Source of the DNA: a virus
Direction: 5' to 3' (one strand)
Length of the DNA stretch: 64,000 bases
IMG/VR virus record: IMGVR_UViG_3300037507_002489
Span: 1-64,000 of that record
The position numbers and the translations under genes are program-made. The notes under the pieces are model-generated. The model saw only the letters and a program-made list of their open reading frames with translations, ran no database searches and had not been told where the DNA came from. Below, piece after piece: positions 22,151 to 31,288 of the stretch; the first letter of the stretch is position 1; every line of letters starts with the position of its first letter.

Positions 22151-23053
22151 TTACGATATAATAAAACTTTGGGCACCAGTTGATGTAAACTGATGAAGTT
22201 TATATCCGGCGGGTGTTGTGACTGTACCACCAGTGGCGCTAACGGAACCAGTGACCAAGGTGTGAACTACCAACCAGGTGTCTGTGCTGCGTTTTCTACA
22301 AAATAATTGTTCGTTAGCATTCATAGCCCCAGTACCAGTATTTCCTGTGAGTGTGACTCCAGCACCTGCTGTGAGAGCTACACTACCCGTGTTGATTCTA
22401 GCTATGCTGATCACTGTGCCTATGGGATACGCCACACTGCTATTGGGAGGTATGGTTATAGTTGCTGAGCTGGTGTTGTTCATGGTAACAACTTTTCCAG
22501 CGTCTTCTAATACACAGGTATAACTGCTTGTCTGCACATTTTCTACTTGGAGACTTGTAGCCAGTCCTGCTACTCTTAACTCAGTGACACTTAATGTTCC
22601 TGTGCTGGGCTGGAAAGTCAATTTTGAAGAACTACGTCTCACTGAGGTGATAGTAGTATCTGTAGTAGATGTAGTCAACGTCACAAAGTGAGATGCAGCA
22701 TCAGAGGTATTATCCGTTAAAGATAATCCGGCAGTGGCCCAACTTAACACACCTGATCCATTAGTTGATAACAACTGTGTGTTTGTGCCGTCTGTACCGG
22801 GCAGTGTCCAGGTTACATTTGATGAGACTGTAGCTGGGCCTTGAAACGCCACCCAGTTTGAACTATCTGAATCTGCAAATCGAAGATCCCCCTGAGCCTG
22901 TAGCTGTGCATCACCAGCTATTTTAAATATGCCAGTGCCGGCAGGATCTATGGTAATGTCCAGATCGTCAGCAGCAGTTAGGGTGGTGTTATCTATATTA
23001 AAACCACCAACTCCTGAGCCGCCTGCTGTTCCTGCTGTATGTTTTCTACCCAT
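22151..23053 (-). CDS. Fibre-like protein ending at the adhesin junction motif
   Basis: 300 residues of Ser/Thr/Gly-rich beta repeats (DITIDPAGTGIFKIAG, FADSDSSNWVAF, SWATAGLSL). The C-terminus ends GGTVTTPAGYKLHQFTST then IIS and a stop. That is the same junction (GGYxIHxFT) that precedes the glycine-rich domain in the downstream gene, so this protein looks like a fibre shaft whose tip domain is absent and is encoded separately. Shine-Dalgarno AGGAGAAT precedes the ATG. Confidence 0.68.
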   Translation of the reverse strand: MGRKHTAGTAGGSGVGGFNIDNTTLTAADDLDITIDPAGTGIFKIAGDAQLQAQGDLRFADSDSSNWVAFQGPATVSSNVTWTLPGTDGTNTQLLSTNGSGVLSWATAGLSLTDNTSDAASHFVTLTTSTTDTTITSVRRSSSKLTFQPSTGTLSVTELRVAGLATSLQVENVQTSSYTCVLEDAGKVVTMNNTSSATITIPPNSSVAYPIGTVISIARINTGSVALTAGAGVTLTGNTGTGAMNANEQLFCRKRSTDTWLVVHTLVTGSVSATGGTVTTPAGYKLHQFTSTGAQSFIIS

Positions 23054-23066
23054 GGTATTCTCCTAG

Positions 23067-23387
23067 TTAGGCCGTTGCAGTTTCAATGCCATAGACCACT
23101 GCATTGACACCAGTAGCACTGGAACGAACTACCAGTAATTTTGCTGCATCCATAACAATACCGGTGCGTTCTAACACACCTTTAGGAGATAGACTCACGT
23201 CATATTCCAGCCATTCAGCGTCAGTGGGTGACGCAGAACTTGCTAGTGCTATTCGTATCAGTGCTGCACTTGCACCACGATTTACCACACTGACTGTTGC
23301 CACTGTGAATGTTGTAGCAGGCACTGTATACAGTGTTGTCAGCGTGACTGCTGATAAATCTGCGGTTCCTAATCTTCCTGTTGCCAT
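23067..23387 (-). CDS. Small beta-rich virion-type protein
   Basis: 106 residues (GRLGTADLSAVTLTTLYTVP...), all predicted beta with a sandwich pattern of alternating hydrophobics and no Cys. Similar in size and layout to the 110-residue product at 37293-37625 (IPLGVRATVIGLNLAN) and the 133-residue one at 40635-41036. Small proteins of this kind sit among appendage genes of cyanophages. No function can be assigned. Confidence 0.62.
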   Translation of the reverse strand: MATGRLGTADLSAVTLTTLYTVPATTFTVATVSVVNRGASAALIRIALASSASPTDAEWLEYDVSLSPKGVLERTGIVMDAAKLLVVRSSATGVNAVVYGIETATA

Positions 23388-23410
23388 AATTTATTTCTCC
23401 ATGTATATAT

Positions 23411-26400
23411 TTAGTTCAAAAAGTAGTTGAATGCCAGGGGAACTCCGGTAACTCCGCCTCTGAATTCAAAATTAGCATTTATTTTAATTGGGCCGCCAGT
23501 AGTAGTAGTTATAATGTTAGAACTAATAAACACACTACCTGCTGTGATAGAGTTCACGTTCAAACTTGCACCACCACCTCCAATTTGGCCCGCAATATAA
23601 GCTTTGATTGCTCGCTGTGTGGGCACAATATTATCCGAATCTGCTGTAAAGAATGGATCTGTTGAAAATTCAGTGATTGTAGCTGAACCGCCGCCTAGTG
23701 TTACGTTGCCCAAGTTAAGTTCTTGCAGTCCGCTAATGTTAAATGCATCTGCATTCAGTGTAGCAATACCAGTGCTTTGCTCGATAGCAAACAGATCACC
23801 AACACGGAAGTTACCGTCTTGGTCTGTGGAGGTAAAGAACACTCGACCTCCTCCGTTGTCCACAGCTTCGTTGGCAGGAATAGCAGGTTGATTAGGCGCA
23901 CCGGGATAATTAGTGTCAATGAAACTGCCTGTGCCTATGTCCAAGAAATCGTGTCCAGTTAATCTAACCTGACTGTATCTAATCCTAGTTTCAACACTAA
24001 CTCCGTCTGCCGGAGCTTCTGATCTTGTCAGTTGTGGGCTAATTTGGAAGAATGCTGTGTAAGCACCCTCGTTTTCACCCAAGAATGTGATCACGTTGAC
24101 CAACTTAAAAGTTCTGTCAGGTAGATGACTGAACACCACGTTGGCTCCGGGCACTGGTTGAATGCTGATTCTTCTCAGCGCCACAAACGAACCAGGTTGG
24201 AATAGGTTGGAATAACCATCACCTATGTCTACTTCACCGCTACCTGTGACATAACCCGATCCTCTGTTAACAAAACTAGGATTAGCTAACACACCGCTGC
24301 CGGTTCTCACGGTCACGGGGGATTCAAATGTGTTATTAGGATCAGTGAATGTAATTGTTGGCGCCGAGGCATATCCCGATCCAGGCTCTGTGATATTAAC
24401 CTGGAACAGTTTGTCAGCAGCCACTTTAGCACGACCTCTAGCAGTGGCTCCGGTTCTAATATAAGTGGCCACTGTGCCTGTGCTGCCACCTACACCTACA
24501 AACAGGCCGTAGCGATTTCTATTACCAAAAGTGATTGCTGAGAAACCGCTAGCTGCCGTAGAAGTAGTTCTAGTGGTCCATGTTACTCCGTCTGGCGATG
24601 TTGCTGCTGCTGTAGTTGTGCTCACGGCAAGGAATACTCCCTGACCGTATGTAACTTTGGTCCACGATGCTGTAGCTGGTAATGTGCTAGATGACCAAGT
24701 TATACCGTCTAAACTATAGGCAGCAACAGTGCCGCTGGTGCTCGAAATAGCAACAAATCTGTTGTTACCATAGGCGATACTGTTCCAGTTTGACGAACTC
24801 GGCAATGTGCCTGCAGTCCATGTTCCTGTAACTGTGGTTGATGTGGCATGATTGGTAACATTAGTGCCGCTCTTAATTGCAACAAATCTATTTTTACCGT
24901 AGGCTATGGCTGTGAATCCAGTCGTGGTCAATGTGCCTGTCTGATCCCATGTTTCGCCGTCATTGCTGATTCTCACTGTGGTTACATCGCTGCTGACTGC
25001 CACAAATTTCTGTGCACCGAAGGCCACATCGACCCATACCGCAGAAGTCTGCATGCTGGTTGCTGACCAGGTAATACCGTCACTACTGTATGCTCCGGTA
25101 GTATTTGCACTTGTGCCTGCTACTGCTACGAATTTGCTGACCTTGCCCACTGTGGAATTGTCGTCAAACAGACCGGCGGCCATTGCAGACCAGTTCGCTC
25201 CGCTTGGCATCAAGCTAGTTTGTGAAGTCCAATTAACGCCATCTTCTGATGTTGCACCAGCGGTAACTCCATTGCGTAGAGCTACATATCTGCCACCTAT
25301 GCCGTAACCTGAGTGATCAAAATCTAAGATAGCACCTGTGGTAGAATTCACTGCGGTAATAGTAATTATTAAATCGTTGGCAGGAGTTGTGCCGCCTAGA
25401 CTATTACCTAAAATTGTTATGGTTTCTAGTCTGGTATATCCTGTGCCTGCGCTCTGTGTTGATGGTGTATATTTCCATCCATTGCGTATCACGGTGAATG
25501 TGGCTCCTACTCCTGTGCCTGTATATGTGCCTGTGACTGTAGTATACACCGCAGCAGTTTCGCCATATTTCACTGCTGTCCAGGCTCCGCTGGTTGGCAG
25601 AGTGGCAGCTGTGCTGGTGTATCCAGGCGCTGAGAACGTTACTCTAGGTTCAATGATATATGTCGAAGAAGCATCTGGAGATATAATTGCTGTGCCTGCT
25701 ACTAAATGATCAAAACCTGCTGTACCGTCGGATTCTTTGATCAGCCCAGCTACTTTTGTACCTGAATTATATGTGGTGATAATACCAAACTGACCAACAC
25801 CTGCGCCACCTGTGAGCACTATCTTCATGCCTATGTAAGCAGAACTAGATTCGCCGTCTGTGGCAGCTATGGTTACAGAAGTCAATGTTCCACCTTGGGC
25901 AGTGTTGGAGTTTGTGATATAACCAAATCCGCCAAGATTTCCCTCAGCCTCAGGAGCATTAGTGCTGTCGTCAATTAGGTCTAACATTCGAACTTCAAAC
26001 ACAGCGTCATCACGGAATTCATCTGCTTCGACTATAGCTCCGGAGCCGCCGCCGGTGAGTGTATAAGTGACTTCTGTATAGTCAATACCTGCATTTGTGA
26101 ATTCTAATTGCACCAATGCTGATCCGTCAGTGATAACACGATCGATCTCTGCGTCAAATTGCAGTCTATTATCAACTATGGCTGTGCCGGCAGTTTCAGA
26201 GTTGTCAACCCCTTCTGCTACAGAACCAAAATCTCCGTATGAATTGTTGCCGTTTGTTCCGCGGATACGTCCGCCATTTTCAGCCAAATATCCAATGTGA
26301 GCATAGTAAGTAAACACTGAAACAAGTTCAGCACGACCGTTGTTAGTAATCCAAGCACCGATACCATCTGATATTACCTGGGTGAAGTCGTTGCTAACTA

Positions 26401-29400
26401 TAGAATCATTACCACCGTTGTGCAGTGAGCCATCAATCTTTTGACCTACAGCCGCTGTGCCCAATGTGGTCAACCCCTGCACATATGGTGAACGTGTTAT
26501 AATCCATGTACGATAATCCTCTGGCCCCCATCCTGGATCCAACGAAGCATATGCTCCTGCACTTACTCTAGAAGTACCGAATTCATTTTCTGCTAACAGA
26601 TCACCAGTAAGTCCTTCGAGTGTTTGATCTCTTAGACCTGTGGCATCCCTGAGATAATACATGTCTTCTTCTAAACTGCCTGTTACACTATTTGCATAGT
26701 ATCTAGCTGCGTATCTAGATTTGTAGTTGCCTGGATATTTCAAATCATATTTTAGCGCATCGATATAAGTGCCAACATCTCGCAGGCACGATGCACTATT
26801 GTAATACAATGCTACTGTCATAGATCCGGTGGCATTTGATGCAATATTAAATGCTGTGTTTGAATCTCTAGTTGTAGCAATTTTAAAAGTTGTTGAACTT
26901 ACAACGTTTTGTATATAGTAGGTAGTGTCTGTGCTAATTCCGCCAAATGCAGTTCCTGTAAATCTTACTGCTGTATTACGTTTCATCCAGGAAGTGCTAG
27001 TGCAGGTAAACACATCTGTGGCTGCTGTGGCATTAGTTACTGTAGTTGTATATGTTGAATCGATGTAAGCATCAATCTCTGCAACTATATAATCTCTATT
27101 TCTCTCTAATTGCAGCACAGCATAGTCAATCATTCTGTTGCCTGTGGCACAACGACTGCCTTCATTAGTGGCACCGTAAAGGATATCATCTACTAAGGTC
27201 ATTAGTGTTTCAATACGAGCCTGTGCAGTTGCGTTACCGCCCACATTGGCCAGTGCTTCTGTTTTGGCATTAGTTAATGCGTCTCTAGTAATGGTTTTTT
27301 GATTACCTACAAATACCTCTGCTGCTGAAGCTCTTAGATATGAGTATGCTGCTTCTCTAGATTTGAAGTTGCTGTTGAACATAAAGTCAAACATCACAGC
27401 TTCTAGAATCAATCGAGTATCTCTAATACACTTGGTTTGTAGATATCGAATCTTAGGAGTAACACCATCAGTTTTGTATGCACTTGGGAATATCGCAGTA
27501 AAGGAAGTACCACCTGACGATAGGCAAGATACAGTAATACTTGTTATGTTAACAATGTCGCCTGCTGCTAATCCGTGTGTTGCAGTAGTCACTACCGCAT
27601 ATCCTGTAGAGTTATTATAGACAAAGTTACTAACTGCTAACTCTGTTCCATTGGATTTCGTTACTATTCCACCACTGACATAGGTGTGTGCGAGAGTATG
27701 CTTACCAACGTAGATTCTAAAATCTGTCGAGGTCAACGAAGTTTCGTCTACTACAAAGTCAGTGTGCCATGCTACTGCATTTAGATCATCTACAACATTT
27801 TGGACAATGGTTTCTTGTGCAGCGTCTAATGTCACCGCAGCAGCAATCAAAGCAGTTGTTGATGTCACGGCATTGGTAGCAGTAGGATAGTCTATAACTT
27901 CTACAGGTATGCTAATACCAGCACCGTTGGTAAATGTAGTTAACACTGCGCCGCCATATGTAGCTGCCAGTTGGAATGTGTTAGTGTTTACTGTGCCTAC
28001 TACCCAATATTTGACACCGTTGGTTAACCCGTTGCCAGTTTCTCTTGGAACAACTGCATCTCCTACACTTAATCCATGACTGTTGCTGGTAAGTGTGTCT
28101 GTACCAGATATTGTAGTAACTGTGATCTGTGGTGTTGTGGCTTCTGTGCTATCACCTTGTATGATGTTAGTGATGATGTCTACCAATGCACCTACTGTAG
28201 CGTTAGCTGCTGCTCCACCCGTTAAATTAGTGCTGTCGGTCCATTGAGTAGCAGTGTTGCCTGTGGATTTTGTTACTGTGGTATTGGCAATGATCTGTTG
28301 CACAATAGTTTTTAGTCTACCGTAGGCAGCTGCCGTTGCGGCGATTTCTGTGCTGTCAATTTGCAGTGCCGAGCTGTTATCTCCGTCAAAGTAGGCTGTG
28401 CCGGCTACTAGTGTAGCCCAGGTTCCGCCATAGGTCAAATCATAGCTCATAGCATCAACAATAAATGCTACATCACGCTTGCATTTGGTTCTACTAAATT
28501 TTAATGTGCTATAATTTTCATTTAAGAACGCTGTGATTTCGTCTTTGATAAATTCTTTGTTTTCAATCAGCAGCGTTCTTGCATCACCAAATCCTGATAA
28601 GAATGAACTATTATATCCTGTAGGATCTGCGGAACTCACCATGAATGTGGAACTGATCTTGAAATCAATTTGATGCTGCATGACTCTGACCAATTGTGCT
28701 GCATCTGCTGCTTCTTCGGTGCTGGCATATGGAAATGACGCACTTTGAATTGCAGTGTTACCTGAGCTTTCTGTAACGTTGGCTCCTCGAACAATTTGGT
28801 CAACCACTGTTTGCAGTCTAGTCAATGCTCCTATGCTGTAGCCTGCATCGGATCTGTTGGTCAGGCTACCTGCAGGACCTGCGTTGGTTGAGCGTAATTC
28901 GTCACCTTGTATACAGGTCTGTTCTGGCACAATAATAGGTAATGTTTCTCTATACTGTCCGGTAGCCACTTGGATCAAATTACTAGGACTACGTCTTGCC
29001 GGCACACTAGCTATGGCGGCTGCTATCTGAGGTGCTGTAACCGCTGCTGCTCTAGCTGTGATAGCATTTGTGATCAGTGTAACACTTGCTGTCACATTAG
29101 CCAATGCTCCAGATTCTGCTGTGAGATCGCTGTTGAAATATTGAGCTACTGTGGCAGTAGAGTTGTCGCCGTTCAGTGTCTGATAATTTATTGTTGGAGC
29201 TGTCTGTGCTAAAACATTTCCAACAACTGTGAGCATGTAGTTGTAGGCAGCAACGGATTCGTCTGATTCAATTGCTAAGCCTGGATATGCTTCTGTTTCG
29301 CCTTCGCTGAGTCCGCCGATTAGAGAATTAGCAACTCCGCGTGATTTAATATTACCACCATGGCATAGATCATAGGTTACCGCATCTAGTGTAAATCCTA

Positions 29401-31255
29401 CATCTCGTTCGCATTTGAAATCATCGTAGACAAATCCGGAAGTAAATGGTGCAATGTTGTTAGTAATTTGATTCTGAATAAATTCTGTGACTTCGCGTTG
29501 AATGAACACACGATTTAATTCCAACAAATATCGTGCATCGGGATTGCGAGGACCACGTTCTACCTGTTCGCAAGCATAGCGAATAGTTTTCCAAGGTTTG
29601 TCCCAGGTTCTACCGTGTATTGGTGATGGTAGATCAGTGCCTGTAGTTGCTACAAAATAGGTGTGATCTATTTCGCCTAGAGTGACCCATGCTGGATCGA
29701 TGCCTGTGGAGGTTAATACCTGGCCTTCACGGCCGATTGGTAGTCTCTGAGGCCCGTTACCGCCATAAAAGACTAGATCGCCGCGCACTGATAACACACT
29801 GGTTTCTGTGCCGACGTTTAGAATATTCCAATATGTTCCTGTGTTGTCTTGATCAGGTCTGCTGTTAGCTTGTCCACCACCTGCTGCACCTACAGTAGAA
29901 CCGTCATCACCTTCTGATCTATGTGCCAATACGCAGATAAAGGCGTTAGCACCAAATCTTACGGCATCACCTAACACATATTCTCTGTCATCTGACCACT
30001 CTCCCTGCCAGCTGATACCAGCGTTGAGTCTTGACCAGTATGTAGCATTAGGTGGTTCTGCTGATACAGTGGCAGACATTGTGCCTGCAGCATCTGCAGT
30101 GATGTCGAAGGTTGTGCCACCTGGTGTTGTACTCACTGTGATATTGCCTGCTGCTACAGTTTTTACATAGTATCTAGCTGTGGTAAACACATTACCAAAT
30201 GTTGTTCCAGTAAATCTTACTGCCATGCCTACTGCCATACCTACTGTCGAAGCTATAGTAAATGTATCTGTAGCCGCTGTGACTGCTGTAACAGTGTAAG
30301 TGTTTGAAGGAGAATCCTGTAAGGCCAAATAGGTATAGCCACCCATACTAACTACTTCACCAATTTTATAAGAAGTGCCGGCTGCCCACACAGATTGAAA
30401 TTTAAATCCTTCTGTATAGAGGTCCCATCTTGATGACTGTGTTGGTGGTGTTTCAGAAGCAACTGCGGCAGTATGAATCGTTTTTGCTATGTATTGATTA
30501 CCGCCATATCTAACAATGTCGCCGTGCTGATACAGAGTTGCATTGTTCCATGTATCTTCATACTCTGTGCCTTCTACAAATTGACTCCAACGCCCTGCTG
30601 TAGAATCTGTTAAAAATGCAGCGTCTGCGGTATGCTGTGTGACACAGATCCACAGGCCGGCACCATATTTTACCACATCATTGACTTTGTATCTGGTTAC
30701 AGAAGCTACCCAATCACCTTTATATTCTATGCCAGGATTAAATGAATCCCATTTAGCCTGGTCTTGTTCTAATCCGGATGCAGCGGTAGCTGCAGAAGTA
30801 TGGTGAAGATTACACACATAGGTATAACCTCCATACTGCACTAGATCATTTACTTTGTAGCGAGTGGATACTGTCCAATCGTTTTTCCAATCTAATCCTT
30901 CTGCATACAAAGTCCACTTGGATTGATCATTTTCTAAGCCTGACGCTGTGGTAGCTGCTGAAGTGTGACTGTCATTACAAATATAAAGCAACCCGCCGTA
31001 TTTGACCACGTCGTTGAGTTTGTAGAAAGTGCTAACATTCCAGTCCCCGGTCCAGCTTTGACCGTCGCTCATCTGATTCCATTTGGTTGGACTGTATTCT
31101 AAATCTGTGTTGAAATCTGAAGCAGAAGTATGTCCCACTGCACAGATATAGGTGCGAGCACCATACCTTACCACATCATCAATATAATAAGTGGTAGATG
31201 GGGTCCATGTGTTTTTCCAAACAAATCTAATTCTACCTAGTTTAAATTCTGCCAT
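23411..31255 (-). CDS. Giant multi-domain tail fibre-like protein (2614 residues)
   Basis: Residues 1-480 hold seven tandem modules of about 55-60 residues with the core Y-x(2-3)-D-V-V-x-Y-G-G...Y-x-C...HT, like small carbohydrate-binding modules. Four copies of a helical motif (C-x-RDV-x(3)-DA-x(2)-YDL-x(2)-GG) follow. Then comes a conserved beta-helix-like block, with YVSLDPGWGP and GQKIDGSLHNGGN (about residues 1560-1690). A six-blade propeller-like SxDGxTW repeat set occupies about 1990-2260, and the conserved C-terminal stalk begins at GRVFFTSTDQDGNFR near 2468. Shine-Dalgarno CGGAG precedes the ATG. A surface-binding virion fibre is likely; no catalytic site is seen. Confidence 0.8.
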   Translation of the reverse strand: MAEFKLGRIRFVWKNTWTPSTTYYIDDVVRYGARTYICAVGHTSASDFNTDLEYSPTKWNQMSDGQSWTGDWNVSTFYKLNDVVKYGGLLYICNDSHTSAATTASGLENDQSKWTLYAEGLDWKNDWTVSTRYKVNDLVQYGGYTYVCNLHHTSAATAASGLEQDQAKWDSFNPGIEYKGDWVASVTRYKVNDVVKYGAGLWICVTQHTADAAFLTDSTAGRWSQFVEGTEYEDTWNNATLYQHGDIVRYGGNQYIAKTIHTAAVASETPPTQSSRWDLYTEGFKFQSVWAAGTSYKIGEVVSMGGYTYLALQDSPSNTYTVTAVTAATDTFTIASTVGMAVGMAVRFTGTTFGNVFTTARYYVKTVAAGNITVSTTPGGTTFDITADAAGTMSATVSAEPPNATYWSRLNAGISWQGEWSDDREYVLGDAVRFGANAFICVLAHRSEGDDGSTVGAAGGGQANSRPDQDNTGTYWNILNVGTETSVLSVRGDLVFYGGNGPQRLPIGREGQVLTSTGIDPAWVTLGEIDHTYFVATTGTDLPSPIHGRTWDKPWKTIRYACEQVERGPRNPDARYLLELNRVFIQREVTEFIQNQITNNIAPFTSGFVYDDFKCERDVGFTLDAVTYDLCHGGNIKSRGVANSLIGGLSEGETEAYPGLAIESDESVAAYNYMLTVVGNVLAQTAPTINYQTLNGDNSTATVAQYFNSDLTAESGALANVTASVTLITNAITARAAAVTAPQIAAAIASVPARRSPSNLIQVATGQYRETLPIIVPEQTCIQGDELRSTNAGPAGSLTNRSDAGYSIGALTRLQTVVDQIVRGANVTESSGNTAIQSASFPYASTEEAADAAQLVRVMQHQIDFKISSTFMVSSADPTGYNSSFLSGFGDARTLLIENKEFIKDEITAFLNENYSTLKFSRTKCKRDVAFIVDAMSYDLTYGGTWATLVAGTAYFDGDNSSALQIDSTEIAATAAAYGRLKTIVQQIIANTTVTKSTGNTATQWTDSTNLTGGAAANATVGALVDIITNIIQGDSTEATTPQITVTTISGTDTLTSNSHGLSVGDAVVPRETGNGLTNGVKYWVVGTVNTNTFQLAATYGGAVLTTFTNGAGISIPVEVIDYPTATNAVTSTTALIAAAVTLDAAQETIVQNVVDDLNAVAWHTDFVVDETSLTSTDFRIYVGKHTLAHTYVSGGIVTKSNGTELAVSNFVYNNSTGYAVVTTATHGLAAGDIVNITSITVSCLSSGGTSFTAIFPSAYKTDGVTPKIRYLQTKCIRDTRLILEAVMFDFMFNSNFKSREAAYSYLRASAAEVFVGNQKTITRDALTNAKTEALANVGGNATAQARIETLMTLVDDILYGATNEGSRCATGNRMIDYAVLQLERNRDYIVAEIDAYIDSTYTTTVTNATAATDVFTCTSTSWMKRNTAVRFTGTAFGGISTDTTYYIQNVVSSTTFKIATTRDSNTAFNIASNATGSMTVALYYNSASCLRDVGTYIDALKYDLKYPGNYKSRYAARYYANSVTGSLEEDMYYLRDATGLRDQTLEGLTGDLLAENEFGTSRVSAGAYASLDPGWGPEDYRTWIITRSPYVQGLTTLGTAAVGQKIDGSLHNGGNDSIVSNDFTQVISDGIGAWITNNGRAELVSVFTYYAHIGYLAENGGRIRGTNGNNSYGDFGSVAEGVDNSETAGTAIVDNRLQFDAEIDRVITDGSALVQLEFTNAGIDYTEVTYTLTGGGSGAIVEADEFRDDAVFEVRMLDLIDDSTNAPEAEGNLGGFGYITNSNTAQGGTLTSVTIAATDGESSSAYIGMKIVLTGGAGVGQFGIITTYNSGTKVAGLIKESDGTAGFDHLVAGTAIISPDASSTYIIEPRVTFSAPGYTSTAATLPTSGAWTAVKYGETAAVYTTVTGTYTGTGVGATFTVIRNGWKYTPSTQSAGTGYTRLETITILGNSLGGTTPANDLIITITAVNSTTGAILDFDHSGYGIGGRYVALRNGVTAGATSEDGVNWTSQTSLMPSGANWSAMAAGLFDDNSTVGKVSKFVAVAGTSANTTGAYSSDGITWSATSMQTSAVWVDVAFGAQKFVAVSSDVTTVRISNDGETWDQTGTLTTTGFTAIAYGKNRFVAIKSGTNVTNHATSTTVTGTWTAGTLPSSSNWNSIAYGNNRFVAISSTSGTVAAYSLDGITWSSSTLPATASWTKVTYGQGVFLAVSTTTAAATSPDGVTWTTRTTSTAASGFSAITFGNRNRYGLFVGVGGSTGTVATYIRTGATARGRAKVAADKLFQVNITEPGSGYASAPTITFTDPNNTFESPVTVRTGSGVLANPSFVNRGSGYVTGSGEVDIGDGYSNLFQPGSFVALRRISIQPVPGANVVFSHLPDRTFKLVNVITFLGENEGAYTAFFQISPQLTRSEAPADGVSVETRIRYSQVRLTGHDFLDIGTGSFIDTNYPGAPNQPAIPANEAVDNGGGRVFFTSTDQDGNFRVGDLFAIEQSTGIATLNADAFNISGLQELNLGNVTLGGGSATITEFSTDPFFTADSDNIVPTQRAIKAYIAGQIGGGGASLNVNSITAGSVFISSNIITTTTGGPIKINANFEFRGGVTGVPLAFNYFLN

Positions 31256-31288
31256 TTTCTACTCCGTATTCTATATTTAGTTTGTTCA

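Noticed and set aside
21191-23053. Possible frameshift joining the 300-residue fibre to the glycine-rich gene
   Set aside because: A 15-bp gap with a separate Shine-Dalgarno and ATG exists, and no slippery run is near the stop. Two genes is the simpler reading.
23411-31255. Enzymatic depolymerase call for the giant fibre beta-helix-like core
   Set aside because: No catalytic Asp/Glu/His set typical of lyases or hydrolases could be recognised by eye, so only a structural or binding role is stated.
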